A DNA stretch of 35,108 nt from an uncultured Opitutia bacterium (GCA_903820035.1 CAIJFT010000219.1:1-35108), one strand, 5' to 3'; positions 1 to 8,983 are shown, counted from the stretch's first letter. Numbers and translations are program-made. Notes: generated from the sequence alone by a model not told the origin.

Positions 1-38
1 ATCTGCCCCATCCGCCCCCTAACCCCATTCGTTCCGCC

Positions 39-1592
39 GTGTTCGCCACCATCACCTCCGCCGCGCTCCAGGGTATCGAGGCCGCGCTCGTCCACGTCGA
101 GGTCAACGCCGGCGAAGCCGGCGACCCGAAGCTCATCTTGGTCGGGCTGCCCGACGCCGCGGTCAAAGAATCCGATGACCGCGTTTTTTCCGCCCTGACC
201 AACAGCGGCTTCAGTATCCCGCGGACCCGCACCACCATCAACCTCGCCCCCGGCAACCTGCGCAAGGAGGGCCCGTGCTACGACCTGCCGATCGCGCTGG
301 GCATCCTGGCCGCGACCCGCCAGCTCAACGCGCCCGACCTCGGGGACTGGATCATCGCCGGCGAACTCAGCCTCTCCGGCGCCACCCGGCCGGTCCGCGG
401 CGCCCTTGCGATGGCCCGCCTCGCCCGCAAGCTGCGCAAGCGCGGCGTAATCCTGCCCGGTCTCTCCGCCGAGGAGGCCGCCCTCGTCGAAGGTGTCGTC
501 GTCCACCGCGTCGACTCGCTCGACCGCGCCGTGCGTTTCCTGAGCGGCGAGATCCCGCTTACGCCGGTGGACGGCGCCGCACTCCGTCGCGCCACGAAGG
601 CCCAAGCCACCGGCCCCGCCGAAGCGCACGGCCCCGACTTCGCCGAAATCAAGGGTCAGCACGCCCTGCGGCGCGCCGTCGAGGTCGCGGTCGCCGGCAA
701 CCACAACCTGCTGATGATCGGCCCGCCCGGCTCCGGCAAATCGATGGTCGCGAAACGCATCCCGACGATCATGCCCGCGCCGACCGGCGACGAGTACCTT
801 GAGATCATGGGCATCCACTCCGCCGCGGGACGGACCCTCAACGGCGAACTCACCGGCCCGCTCCGGCCCTTCCGCTCGCCCCACCACACCGTCTCGGATG
901 TCGCCCTCCTCGGCGGCGGCACGATTCCCGGCCCGGGCGAAATCTCCCTCGCCCACCACGGCGTGCTCTTCCTTGACGAGTTGCCCGAGTTCAAACGCTC
1001 CGCCCTCGAGGTTCTCCGCCAACCCCTCGAAGATGCCGAGGTCACGATTTCGCGGAGCGCCGGGAAGGTCACCCTGCCTTGCGCCTTCATGCTCGTCGCC
1101 GCGATGAACCCCTGCAAGTGCGGGTATCTAGGAGACCCACGCCACGAATGTCGCTGTTCGCCGGGGGAAATTCAGCGCTATCGTGCGCGGATCAGCGGCC
1201 CCCTCCTCGACCGCATCGACATTCACATCGAAGCCCCGGCCCTCTCGATCGCCGAGTTGCGCACTGAAAAGCTCGGCGAACCCTCAGCCCCGCTGCGCGA
1301 CCGCGTCCAAGCCGCCCGGTTACGTCAACATGCCCGCTTTTCTGGCACGAAAGTCACCGCCAACGCGCGCATGACCAACGCGCACATCCGCAAACATTGC
1401 GCGATCGACTCCACGCTCGGCGATCTCCTGCAACAGGCGATGGAGCAACTCAGCCTCTCCGCCCGCGCCTACGATCGCATCCTCAAAGTCGCGCGCACGA
1501 TCGCCGATCTCGCGAGCGCCGAAAAAATCGAGGCCCCGCACCTGCTCGAAGCCATTCAATACCGCAGCCTCGACCGCACGGTGTTCTACTAA
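39..1592 (+). CDS. comM: YifB/ComM-family Mg-chelatase-like AAA+ ATPase
   Basis: A 517-residue protein of the YifB/ComM family. These are hexameric AAA+ motors; in naturally transformable bacteria ComM drives branch migration during integration of incoming DNA. The N-terminal ChlI-like domain (about 1-185) has the family opening SAALQGIEA. The AAA core has Walker A GPPGSGKS at 228-235 and Walker B VLFLDE at 309-314. A four-cysteine cluster, CKCGY plus CRC (Cys359, 361, 371, 373), follows NP in the usual family position. The Mg-chelatase C-terminal helical domain fills the remainder. Length is typical, so the gene looks complete. The start is a GTG at 39 that matches the family N-terminus; little upstream sequence is available to judge the ribosome site. 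No clear terminator follows. The fold and family are certain from the motifs; a role in transformation is inferred from homologues. Confidence 0.95.
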   Translation: MFATITSAALQGIEAALVHVEVNAGEAGDPKLILVGLPDAAVKESDDRVFSALTNSGFSIPRTRTTINLAPGNLRKEGPCYDLPIALGILAATRQLNAPDLGDWIIAGELSLSGATRPVRGALAMARLARKLRKRGVILPGLSAEEAALVEGVVVHRVDSLDRAVRFLSGEIPLTPVDGAALRRATKAQATGPAEAHGPDFAEIKGQHALRRAVEVAVAGNHNLLMIGPPGSGKSMVAKRIPTIMPAPTGDEYLEIMGIHSAAGRTLNGELTGPLRPFRSPHHTVSDVALLGGGTIPGPGEISLAHHGVLFLDELPEFKRSALEVLRQPLEDAEVTISRSAGKVTLPCAFMLVAAMNPCKCGYLGDPRHECRCSPGEIQRYRARISGPLLDRIDIHIEAPALSIAELRTEKLGEPSAPLRDRVQAARLRQHARFSGTKVTANARMTNAHIRKHCAIDSTLGDLLQQAMEQLSLSARAYDRILKVARTIADLASAEKIEAPHLLEAIQYRSLDRTVFY

Positions 1593-1824
1593 TTTCAGCG
1601 CGCTTCACACATTCGCGCAATGAACCCACCATCGAAATTCATTGTTTCAAAAACGCCCCCTCGATCGGGATAGACACCCTACCTCGCCAGAGGACGCGGT
1701 TCCGCGGCGTTGCAGAAACGGTCCATATAGAAACGGGGCAATTCCGACTCGAAGCCCGCCAGTCCTAAAGAGGTAGAATCCGCCACGGTAGGAATCTGAG
1801 ATTGGTTCGATGGCCCGAATCGCA

Positions 1825-2202
1825 TCAATCGCTGCCAGCCGCTAACACTTCCTCCATCGTGGCCAATAGCATCGGGAGACTGAAGGGTTTCTTGAGTGTG
1901 CGATTGGCGCCGAGCGCACCAGCGATCTTTAGGTAAAGCGCGGGATTTTTTGCAGCACCGCCGGACATCGCGATGATGCCGAAACTGGGAAAATCTCGAC
2001 GAAGGTCGGCCACCGCAGCGGTGCCATCCTTGTTGGGCATGACGATATCGGTCAGCACCAAGTCGGTCGGCTCCGCGTAAAACAGCTTCACGCCTTGCGC
2101 GCCGTCGGCAGCCTGTGTGACGGTGAAGCCGCGCTCGGTTAACGCGTCGGCGAGGGCCCCGCGAAAAAGTTCGTCGTCTTCAATGAGAAGGATGGAGGAC
2201 AT
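1825..2202 (-). CDS. Single-domain response regulator (CheY-like receiver)
   Basis: A 125-residue stand-alone receiver domain. The acidic pocket is E8-D9-D10 in LLIEDDE, the phospho-acceptor is D52 in LTDIVMP, the serine switch lies in AMSGG, and the conserved lysine lies in LKKPF. All key residues are present, so it should accept phosphate from a histidine kinase. There is no output domain, as in CheY/Spo0F-type shuttles or receivers split from hybrid kinases. It lies 6 nt downstream of a degenerate receiver on the same strand, so the two are probably the 3' end of what was once a hybrid-kinase operon. The partner kinase is not next to it, so the signal and output cannot be told. Confidence 0.85.
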   Translation of the reverse strand: MSSILLIEDDELFRGALADALTERGFTVTQAADGAQGVKLFYAEPTDLVLTDIVMPNKDGTAAVADLRRDFPSFGIIAMSGGAAKNPALYLKIAGALGANRTLKKPFSLPMLLATMEEVLAAGSD

Positions 2203-2208
2203 GTTGAT

Positions 2209-2652
2209 TCAGGGCTGAAGGCTTGAATAAAGCAGTCCTTGCACTGTGGCGAGGAGGCTGTCGGCGGTGAACGGTTTGTGGAGCAAGGCATGAGTCAGTT
2301 CCTTTGCCGCATCGAGTTGAGAACTGCCGCTCGTCGGGCAGGACGACCCGCTGATAACCAGCAGCCGAAGTCCGGGGCGAAGTCCGGTGAGCATGAGGGC
2401 AAGTGCGGCACCCCCGACAATGGGCATGTCAACATCGGTTACGACCAGCACGACATCGCCACCGTGCTTAGTGAACTGGCTGACGGCCTCCCCACCGTCG
2501 CTCGCGGTCAGCACGCGGTAGTTCTGTTTCGTGAGAATCGCGGTGACGGAGTTCCGCCAAGGTGGTTGGAGTCTCGTTGAAAACGTGAACCCGCCTTCAT
2601 CCCAAAAGAAATCGACCGCGTTGATGTCGCGCACCAAGGCGTCAGGCGCCAA
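2209..2652 (-). pseudogene. Truncated receiver domain lacking its acidic pocket (hybrid-kinase remnant?)
   Basis: An open frame of 147 residues. Residues from about 34 onward read as a receiver domain: SVTAILTKQNYRVLTA, then phospho-acceptor D in VVTDVDMP, then HKPF with the conserved lysine. The first beta-strand with its paired acidic residues, which bind Mg2+ and should precede SVTAIL, is missing. Its place is taken by an unrelated sequence (WDEGGFTFSTRLQPPW), and neither alternative frame that I read restored a VDD motif. This is how the C-terminal receiver of a hybrid kinase would look after a deletion removed everything before it. It abuts the 3' end of the TonB receptor gene (66 nt away). 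It could still be translated, but without the acidic pair normal phosphotransfer is unlikely. Calling it a remnant is an inference. Confidence 0.6.
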
Positions 2653-2717
2653 CGGCTAGTCCGAAAACGGCCCGAAGCGCGGCCCAAACGAAAGGGCGCA
2701 AGGGGTGAGCTCTGAAA

Positions 2718-5700
2718 TTACAGATCAACCGTGAGTTGGAGGATGAACTGTCGCGGATCAACGATGCGGTAGGAACTCGGGGTACCGTCCGGATAGGCGG
2801 AGATCGGCTGGAGGCGTCCGTTTTCCTGAAGGTTGCGCACATTGAGTTGCAGCCGGGCGCCATACCGATCGGAAAACAGCCGCGTGCCATAGGCGACAAA
2901 CGCATCGAAGTAGGCGTGCGACTTGTCGTAGACGGGATGATGTACGTCCAACGCCGTGATGGTGGCCGGCAATTGTTGAACGCCATAGTAGCCGATCGCG
3001 CCGCGGTCTTCCCAGCGGACCGCACCGCCCACCGTCAACTTTTTCAGGAAGCGGTTTTCCGTGAGCCGCGCCAGGCGCACGCTCGAACTCAGTTTGCCGT
3101 TGTAGCGCCGAACCGCCGGGTTGGATTGTCCCTGCTTAGCCAAGATCAGGGCAAAAGGGCCTTGAATATTGGCAATATAGAACTGCTGCGCCGTTTGGGA
3201 GCCGCCGTAATTCGTCGAAAACCATGGGTTGCCGGTGCGGGGATCAATAATCGAATTCCAAATTGCCAGGCGCTGGCGCAGCCACGTCGCGATGTCGCCG
3301 GAGACGTTGGAGTTGATCGCGCGCATATCCGTGGCCGATGCCGCCAGCGTCCAACTGGGGCTAGGATTGAAATTAATTTCCAGCTCCGTGCCCTTCGCCG
3401 TCACATTGTTCGTCGAGGCTACCTGCCCGGCGACGAGGTAGCTGTTCAGCGTGCCTTGGTAGCTCCAGGGAATCCCCATCTCCTTGGCCACCTCGTCCTG
3501 CACCTGCTGCGTCGTCCAGGTCGGATGCAATTGGGTAACCCAGGTGGTGGCGTTGGGCTGGAGGCTGAACACCGTCGGCGTGGTGAACGGCAAATCGATG
3601 CGCAGCGCGCGCTGCACAATCGTGGCCGGATCGCCCCCTCGGAACCCGATCTGATGGTTTTCGTAATGATTGACCCGCACGACCAACTTTCCCTCGAACA
3701 GGTTCAACGCGACGCCATAGTCCTTACCGTCGCCGACCGGGTTGCTCAGGGGATTGAGGAAGAGATCCACCGCAGGGGCGGCCGGAATAAAGCTGTCGGA
3801 TCGATTGTACGTGAACGACACCCCGCGCAGGAATTGCGCCAGCACGCTTCCCACCCCCTGCCCTTTGTTGGCCTGGCGGCTAATGAAACTCCATTCGCGG
3901 AATGGACGCACCACCGCGCCCGCCGTGGTTGTCTTGCCGCTCACGAACTGGTAGTCACCCGAGGCCCAATGATTGAGCGAATCGTAGTTGAACGTCATGC
4001 CGTCGGCATTGAGCAACTGAGGCGTCGATCCGTTTTTGAAAAATTGGCGGTCTTCGCGAAGGCCGAAAGTCGTGACGACCGAGTCGGCGAGCAGATGACT
4101 CTGCACCACGGCGCCGTTGGTCTTAAGGATCGTCTTGGAGTTGTTCGGACCACCGGTGTTGTCCGTGGTCGCAATTTGGCCGAGGGTTGACGGATCGCGA
4201 ACGAAGCCGGTGGAACTGTTGCCGAACTGGTAAGTGTAGTTGCCGTACTTGTAGCCGGAAGGGGCGTAATCGACGTTGTTGCCCGCAGCATCTCCGACAT
4301 AGAATCGGGTGTACTCGCGGGTAAGTCCCGAGGCAGCGCCCGGGCCGCCCGGCACGGCGCCCTGATTGACGCGCGAACCGGCTGGAATCCACGCGTTGTT
4401 ACTCGTGATTCCGTCCTGAAACGTATATTGGCGGTTGATTCGGTATTTGTACTCCGTGTAGCCGGTCACGATATTATTGCCGAGCCACTTTGGCCAGCCC
4501 TGCTCGCGCGAGAGGTCGAGTTTGTACGCCAATTGTCCGCGGTAGGTGTCCCACTTGGCCGGTTGCCAGAACGTCTTCGGCTGCCGGACGCCAAAGTACG
4601 GCCGCAGGAAATACGGGTTGGTGGAACCGTCGAGTCCCCGCTCGTTGATATCGATCATGAGCTGCCCCTGCTGGCCGATATCGCTCAGGGTGCCGAGTTG
4701 GTTGCGCTGATAGCGTAATGCGTCCTCGCGCAGGAATCCAAATTGGGCAGCCAGTAACTGGCGCGGCGTGTTGAGGAAAATTTGGTCCAGCTGGACATTC
4801 GCGGTGAGAACGCGGTCCATCACGCGATTAACGGCCGCGGTGTTGATCGAGGACCAATCGTAGATCGCCTTGCTGCTGACGGCGGGCGTCGTCGAGAAAA
4901 AGGGTTGGGCGGAATTCAACCCCGTTCCCTTGGACCCCGTCGAGCCGCTCACTTCCTGCAGGCGCACTGTCCCCGAACTGGCGATACCGTTGGTCGCGGT
5001 GAGGGGGCTGGTGCTGAGCGTGGTCTGCGGTACCGTCCACAAGCCGATGCCGCTGCGATCGACGTAAAGCTGGGATATTCCGGACCAGTTGGTCGAGCGG
5101 TTGAAATAGTCGGGGATGTTCGTGTCAGCGGTGAACGGCCCGAGCGTCGCACCGTTGACATGGATCACTTGGGCGACCGGGTCCCAGGACGGCTTCCCGG
5201 AGGCCAGCCAATACGATAGATAATCGCGCGGCGGCTGAAAATTTGGGCGATTGCCGTTCAGGCGGTAATAGGAATAGCCCGCACTGATCGTCGTCGTCTT
5301 GAACGGCGAGTACTTGATCATCCCGTTATAGCGCTCCGTATTCACCCCCGACGGTTTCCGGACAAAGCCCTCGTGCTGGAAAACCTCGGCGAAGCGGACC
5401 GCGAGTTTGTTGGCGACCACGACGCGATTGACGTCCAAGCTTTGGCGGTAGCCGTCGTAGCTGTCGGCGCGGGCGGTGACTGCGGACCGGTTCCGGGAGA
5501 AATTGGCCGTGGCGGGAACTTGGTTGACCGTTCCGGAGGCGTTGCCGAGCCCAAACACGTTGGCGTTGGGACCGCGGCTGATTTCGATGGCATCGATGCT
5601 GATGGGATCGACCGGGACACGGCCCATCGTCTCGATGTTGCCCAGGGAAATGTTGGCCGGCGCGAGTCCGCGAATGCGATTAGCCTGCGTCGGGTTGAGT

Positions 5701-6236
5701 TGCACGTCGTCCGAAACGCTCCCGTTGCGATCGATCGTCGCGGCTGTATAGGTGCCGGATCCTTCCGCGCTCGCCGTATACAGGAAGACATCGTTGATAT
5801 CGATCATCGCGAAATCCTGCATCTGTTCCTTGGTCATCACGGTGAGCGAGGAAGCGATGTCTTCAATCTTGGTATTGAAGCGCGTACCGGACATGGCGGT
5901 CGCGGCGAAATAGCCGTGCGTGTCGGACACCACTTCGAACGGCGACAGCATCAGCGGTGCGGGATCGGCCGCGATACCGGGCGAGGCCGAATCGATACGT
6001 GGGTTTGCCACGCGCGCCTGGTCCGCCTGCCAGGCAGCCCGTTCGCCGGGGTCGAGCTTCCCGTTGCGTTTCCGGTCGTACTTCGCCAGCGGGGAAGCGT
6101 CCGGCGGAGGCAACACGGCGACCTGGGCCCACAGCGCCGAAGCCGTCGCAACCGCCCATGTGGCACCCAGCAAAAAACGCGCACGGTCCCTGCAAATCGG
6201 AATCATGTTCATAGCGTGCAATCGCGAGAGTCCCAC
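2718..6236 (-). CDS. TonB-dependent outer-membrane receptor with N-terminal EF-hand-like motif
   Basis: A 1172-residue protein. A cleavable signal sequence lies near residues 9-38 (a second Met at residue 9, coordinate 6212, may be the true start). Next comes an EF-hand-like loop, D54-R-K-R-N-G-K-L-D-P-G-E65, matching the DxxxxGxLxxxE calcium-loop pattern. A TonB-box-like stretch, LSPFEVVSD, is at about 97-105. The plug domain follows (ISRGPNANVFGLGNASG) and then a long 22-strand-type barrel. The C-terminus has the VDPRQF motif and ends in VDL. Such receptors import oligosaccharides or siderophores using TonB/ExbBD energy. Here the nearby rhamnogalacturonan acetylesterase and LacI remnant suggest a pectin side-chain ligand. 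This is an inference from context only. No susC/susD-like pairing is visible, as is usual outside Bacteroidota. The gene looks intact. Confidence 0.92.
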   Translation of the reverse strand: MGLSRLHAMNMIPICRDRARFLLGATWAVATASALWAQVAVLPPPDASPLAKYDRKRNGKLDPGERAAWQADQARVANPRIDSASPGIAADPAPLMLSPFEVVSDTHGYFAATAMSGTRFNTKIEDIASSLTVMTKEQMQDFAMIDINDVFLYTASAEGSGTYTAATIDRNGSVSDDVQLNPTQANRIRGLAPANISLGNIETMGRVPVDPISIDAIEISRGPNANVFGLGNASGTVNQVPATANFSRNRSAVTARADSYDGYRQSLDVNRVVVANKLAVRFAEVFQHEGFVRKPSGVNTERYNGMIKYSPFKTTTISAGYSYYRLNGNRPNFQPPRDYLSYWLASGKPSWDPVAQVIHVNGATLGPFTADTNIPDYFNRSTNWSGISQLYVDRSGIGLWTVPQTTLSTSPLTATNGIASSGTVRLQEVSGSTGSKGTGLNSAQPFFSTTPAVSSKAIYDWSSINTAAVNRVMDRVLTANVQLDQIFLNTPRQLLAAQFGFLREDALRYQRNQLGTLSDIGQQGQLMIDINERGLDGSTNPYFLRPYFGVRQPKTFWQPAKWDTYRGQLAYKLDLSREQGWPKWLGNNIVTGYTEYKYRINRQYTFQDGITSNNAWIPAGSRVNQGAVPGGPGAASGLTREYTRFYVGDAAGNNVDYAPSGYKYGNYTYQFGNSSTGFVRDPSTLGQIATTDNTGGPNNSKTILKTNGAVVQSHLLADSVVTTFGLREDRQFFKNGSTPQLLNADGMTFNYDSLNHWASGDYQFVSGKTTTAGAVVRPFREWSFISRQANKGQGVGSVLAQFLRGVSFTYNRSDSFIPAAPAVDLFLNPLSNPVGDGKDYGVALNLFEGKLVVRVNHYENHQIGFRGGDPATIVQRALRIDLPFTTPTVFSLQPNATTWVTQLHPTWTTQQVQDEVAKEMGIPWSYQGTLNSYLVAGQVASTNNVTAKGTELEINFNPSPSWTLAASATDMRAINSNVSGDIATWLRQRLAIWNSIIDPRTGNPWFSTNYGGSQTAQQFYIANIQGPFALILAKQGQSNPAVRRYNGKLSSSVRLARLTENRFLKKLTVGGAVRWEDRGAIGYYGVQQLPATITALDVHHPVYDKSHAYFDAFVAYGTRLFSDRYGARLQLNVRNLQENGRLQPISAYPDGTPSSYRIVDPRQFILQLTVDL

Positions 6237-6242
6237 GACGAG

Positions 6243-6740
6243 TCAATGGACTTCCCCTGCCAGTGGGAAATAGTTCTCAAACCCCGTTTCACTTCGCTGC
6301 GGAACCGGGAAACATTGGAGAAAGTCGCATCCGTGCGGGTTTGGAAACCTGCCGCGCACCCTTCCCGCGCACATGGATTCGCGAATCACGAACTGGGTGG
6401 AAATCGTGAGGGTGGGCGCCGGCCGGGAAGGATTTCGAGCTCGCTTGATCACGAACTCGGCCAGATGCCGGCCCAGTTTCTCCGGAAATTCGCGCACGCG
6501 CGTGAGGGGCGGATAAAACAGGGTGCTCTGGGTATCGTTGAATCCAGCCACGCGAATGTCGTCCAGGAAGCGACGGACGATTCTCGCAGCGCGCTGGCGA
6601 GACCGATGGCAACTTGATCCGAGCCGGCCAGCACCGCCGTGATTCCGTCGCGAGGGTTGAGGATGCCCTTGGGCCCGAGATAGCCGGGTTCGGTGCCGTC
6701 AGAGCGCAAGTCCACCCGCTGCAATTCGCGTCCCGCTCCG
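6243..6740 (-). pseudogene. LacI-family transcriptional regulator, C-terminal remnant with frameshift
   Basis: Read on the minus strand, two overlapping frames together give the C-terminal effector domain of a LacI-type repressor. The first frame carries LRSDGTEPGY and then GITAVLAGSDQVAIGLASAL (about 6724-6575). The second frame continues with RFLDDIRVAGFNDTQ, LTRVREFPEKLGR and the typical ending TQFVIRES. The switch of frame falls near 6560-6580, so there is a small indel. The N-terminal helix-turn-helix and half of the sugar-binding domain are absent. Upstream sequence runs straight into the promoter region of the esterase gene at 6847. The fragment probably once controlled the flanking rhamnogalacturonan genes. 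It has lost DNA binding and is a clear pseudogene. A sequencing error could explain the frameshift but not the missing N-terminus. Confidence 0.75.
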
Positions 6741-6846
6741 CGAATTTCCCGCCCTTGCCTCCCATTCGGGTGCGGGAATTCTTCCCTCCTCCTCGAACAT
6801 AAAACCGGTCTATGATCGCTCCCGTCTCCGTCGCAACATTCACCTC

Positions 6847-7617
6847 ATGAAAATCGCATTCTACCAGATCGGCGTGGTCTTCAGCGCGTTCGCCTCCGTC
6901 ATCACGCCGGCTTGCGCGAACGCCGAAGTGTCGGATCGTCTGCCGCATCTCTACCTCGTGGGAGATTCGACGATGTTCGATCGCCGCTTGGATAAACCAA
7001 CGCCGGGCCGGGGCTGGGGACAGATGTTCAAGGAACTTCTCCGCGATCCCACGCGGGCCACGAATCTCGCGAAAAGCGGGCGCAGCAGCAAAAGCTTCAT
7101 CGACGAAGGCGCGTGGGCCGCCGCGATGGGGCGGTTTCAACCGGGCGACTACGTGATCATCCAATTTGGCGGGAACGATCAAAAAAAGGAGGACCCGAAG
7201 CGCTTCGCCGCGCCGGAAGGCGCCTTCAAGGTCAACATGACTCGCTTCGTCACGGACGTTCGCCGCAAGGGCGCCTTTCCGGTCCTCGCAACCTCGGTCG
7301 TGCGGCGCAAATTCGACGGTCAAGGCATACTGATCGACACCTACGCGGGCTACACGGAGGTGGTCAGAGCCATCGCCAAGGAACAAAATGTCCCTCTTCT
7401 CGACATGAATCGGGAGACGACCGTGCTGCTGCGCAAATACGGCCCCGACGAATCCAAAAAACTGTTCATGTGGATCAAGCCGGGCGAATATGAACTCTAT
7501 CCGAACGGGCAGCAGGACGATTCGCATACGTCCAAGCTCGGTGCGGAGCTTTTTGCGGCGATCGCGGCTTCCGAAATCAAGGCCCAGCAACTCCCGCTCG
7601 CAGAGTGGCTGAAGTAG
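6847..7617 (+). CDS. Rhamnogalacturonan acetylesterase (SGNH/GDSL hydrolase, CE12-like)
   Basis: A 256-residue secreted esterase with a signal peptide at about 1-26 (ending ACANA). SGNH blocks in order: nucleophile Ser41 in VGDSTMFD (block I); the glycine/oxyanion segment NLAKSGRSSKSF at 73-84 (block II); GGND at 108-111 (block III); and D224-D-S-H227 (block V, DxxH). The spacing and the GDST/DDSH wording are typical of rhamnogalacturonan acetylesterases, which remove acetyl groups from galacturonate residues of the rhamnogalacturonan-I backbone so that lyases or hydrolases can act. It probably acts in the periplasm or outside the cell. It sits between a LacI remnant and a TonB-receptor remnant, that is, in the rump of a pectin-side-chain locus. 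It is intact. Substrate assignment rests on family resemblance. Confidence 0.88.
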   Translation: MKIAFYQIGVVFSAFASVITPACANAEVSDRLPHLYLVGDSTMFDRRLDKPTPGRGWGQMFKELLRDPTRATNLAKSGRSSKSFIDEGAWAAAMGRFQPGDYVIIQFGGNDQKKEDPKRFAAPEGAFKVNMTRFVTDVRRKGAFPVLATSVVRRKFDGQGILIDTYAGYTEVVRAIAKEQNVPLLDMNRETTVLLRKYGPDESKKLFMWIKPGEYELYPNGQQDDSHTSKLGAELFAAIAASEIKAQQLPLAEWLK

Positions 7618-7639
7618 TCGTGGACTTTTAAGCCACGAA

Positions 7640-8077
7640 CCCGTCTCACCTTCGAAGACACTCATCCGCTCCCTCCCCGACGGCATCAACATCGCGGCGG
7701 ATTCGTTTTACGGCTCGGCGCCGAACGATTGGGCGATGGGCAAGGGACCGACCCGCACGGCGAGCGCGGTGGTGCGGCCGCTGCGCTGGCTGAGCCTGCA
7801 CGCGAACCGCTTCGACAGTTTTCAACCCGCAAGTCCGGCCCTGAACCTCGATCTCAACCGGTTGCCGGATCCGGCCGGCAAGGGCGAGGACGACGGCTTT
7901 TCGCTGACGCTGTTCACCGGCCGCCTGGTGCTGCGCGCAAACCAGCACTCAACCAAGGTCATCGGTACGCGCGCCGGCACGGCCGGTACGATCAACGCCT
8001 ACCCCGACGACAGCGCGAGCGCCTTCCGCATCGTGGATCCGCGGCAGTTCATCGTAAGCGCATCGTTCGATCTTTAG
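7640..8077 (+). pseudogene. TonB-dependent receptor remnant (N-terminus and internal barrel deleted)
   Basis: In frame from about 7652 this reads KTLIRSLPDG, then NDWAMGKGPTRTASAVVRPL, then FTGRLVLRANQH, and then jumps to INAYPDD and the ending FRIVDPRQFIVSASFDL. Both blocks have counterparts in the intact receptor at 2718-6236: AGAVVRPFREW and LFEGKLVVRVNHY, and at the very end ISAYPDG with YRIVDPRQFILQLTVDL. In the intact protein those blocks are separated by about 300 residues, while here they are about 10 apart. So the gene has lost its signal peptide, plug, most of the barrel, and an internal barrel segment. It cannot make a working receptor. The remnant begins right after the esterase gene, so it was probably the next gene in that locus. 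The shortest ATG start would be 7736. Confidence 0.8.
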
Positions 8078-8097
8078 CGCGCGGGGGACCCGCGCGC
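8077..8097. other. Perfect GC-rich hairpin after the receptor remnant
   Basis: GCGCGCGGG (8077-8085), a three-base loop GGA, and CCCGCGCGC (8089-8097) form a perfect 9-bp stem starting on the last base of the TAG stop. No T-run follows on either strand, so it is not a canonical intrinsic terminator. It could still pause or end transcription. Confidence 0.5.
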
Positions 8098-8151
8098 GGT
8101 TGAACGTTCCTAGTTGAAGGTTTAAAGACAGGAGAAGTTCCGACGAACGTA

Positions 8152-8176
8152 GCCCTGCGCGTGGGGGGCGCAGGGC
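8152..8176. other. Perfect hairpin downstream of xdhC
   Basis: GCCCTGCGC (8152-8160) pairs with GCGCAGGGC (8168-8176) across a seven-base loop, giving a perfect 9-bp stem. It lies 19 nt beyond the xdhC stop on the minus strand. No T-tract follows on either strand. It may act as a 3'-end stabiliser or weak terminator. Confidence 0.45.
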
Positions 8177-8194
8177 CACAGCATCGAAAGGCCG

Positions 8195-8983
8195 CTACCG
8201 CCGGTCCCGCTCCTGGACCAACTGCGCTGCGATACTAAGCGCAATTTCGGCAGGATGGTTCGAGCCGAAATCAAGTCCGACGGGACAATGGAATGCCTTC
8301 GCGCGCCGCACGCCGACACCGGCGGCGACCAGTTCCCGCCGCAGCACGACCGCCTTGGCGTCGCTGCCGATAACGCCGATGTACGGAAATTTCCGCTCGG
8401 CCAAGGCCCGGAGCAGAACGGGAAAATCGCTCGTGTGCCCTTTGGTGAGGCAAAGGAGAAACGCGTGGTCCGGCATCGTCGGCACGAGTTCCGCCGGGTT
8501 ATCGTGTTGCAGGTAACGCGCGTTGCGGGCGCGCGGCAGCCGGTCGAGCCAATCGCGGCGCGGATCGACCACGGTCAAGGTACAATCGAGCGGCGCGAGC
8601 ACCGGCACCAACGCCTGCGCCACATGGCCCGCACCAAAAATCCAGATCGGCCAGACGCCACCGGACGAACGCGCCGGGTGCGGCTCAAAGTAGAGTTTCA
8701 CCGCGCCGCCGCAGGTCATGCCGACGTCGCCCTTCAGCGTCCACGACACAAAACGCGGTTTGGCGTCCGGCTCTCGCAACAGCTCTTGCGCCAGCGCAAT
8801 GGCCTTCGCCTCGACGCGTCCGCCTCCGATCGTACCGGCATGGAGACCCGCGGCGGTCACGAGCATCTTGGCGCCGGTGTCCTGCGGTGTGCTGCCCAGC
8901 GCATCGACGAGCACCACCAGCACGCCGCCCGTCCCTTCGTTCTTCAGGGCGAGCAAACGGGCGTAGAGGTCGGCGTGGTCCAC
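8195..8983 (-). CDS. xdhC: XdhC/CoxI-family molybdenum-cofactor maturation protein
   Basis: About 262 residues from a GTG at 8983 that starts VDHADLYARLLAL; an upstream TTG at 9019 is the alternative. XdhC proteins bind molybdenum cofactor, promote its sulfuration and deliver it to xanthine dehydrogenase-type enzymes in the cytoplasm. The N-terminal XdhC_CoxI domain has the family segments TPQDTGAKMLV, GTIGGGRVEA and the cysteine-containing MTCGGAVKLYFE. The C-terminal half is a Rossmann domain beginning IFGAGHVAQAL and containing VVDPRRDW and YIGVIGSDAK. Both domains look complete. No xdhA, xdhB or other molybdenum hydroxylase gene lies in the window, so the client enzyme must be encoded elsewhere or have been lost. 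Family assignment is firm; start position is uncertain. Confidence 0.9.
   Translation of the reverse strand: MDHADLYARLLALKNEGTGGVLVVLVDALGSTPQDTGAKMLVTAAGLHAGTIGGGRVEAKAIALAQELLREPDAKPRFVSWTLKGDVGMTCGGAVKLYFEPHPARSSGGVWPIWIFGAGHVAQALVPVLAPLDCTLTVVDPRRDWLDRLPRARNARYLQHDNPAELVPTMPDHAFLLCLTKGHTSDFPVLLRALAERKFPYIGVIGSDAKAVVLRRELVAAGVGVRRAKAFHCPVGLDFGSNHPAEIALSIAAQLVQERDRR

Noticed and set aside
2736-4190. Long open frame on the plus strand, antisense to the TonB receptor
   Set aside because: High-GC shadow of the receptor gene; no protein family recognised, arginine-rich composition, and the minus-strand protein is clearly real.
6289-7692. 467-residue minus-strand frame across the LacI remnant and the acetylesterase
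   Set aside because: It is mostly antisense to the acetylesterase gene and shows no domain; only short parts overlap the LacI remnant, in the wrong frame.
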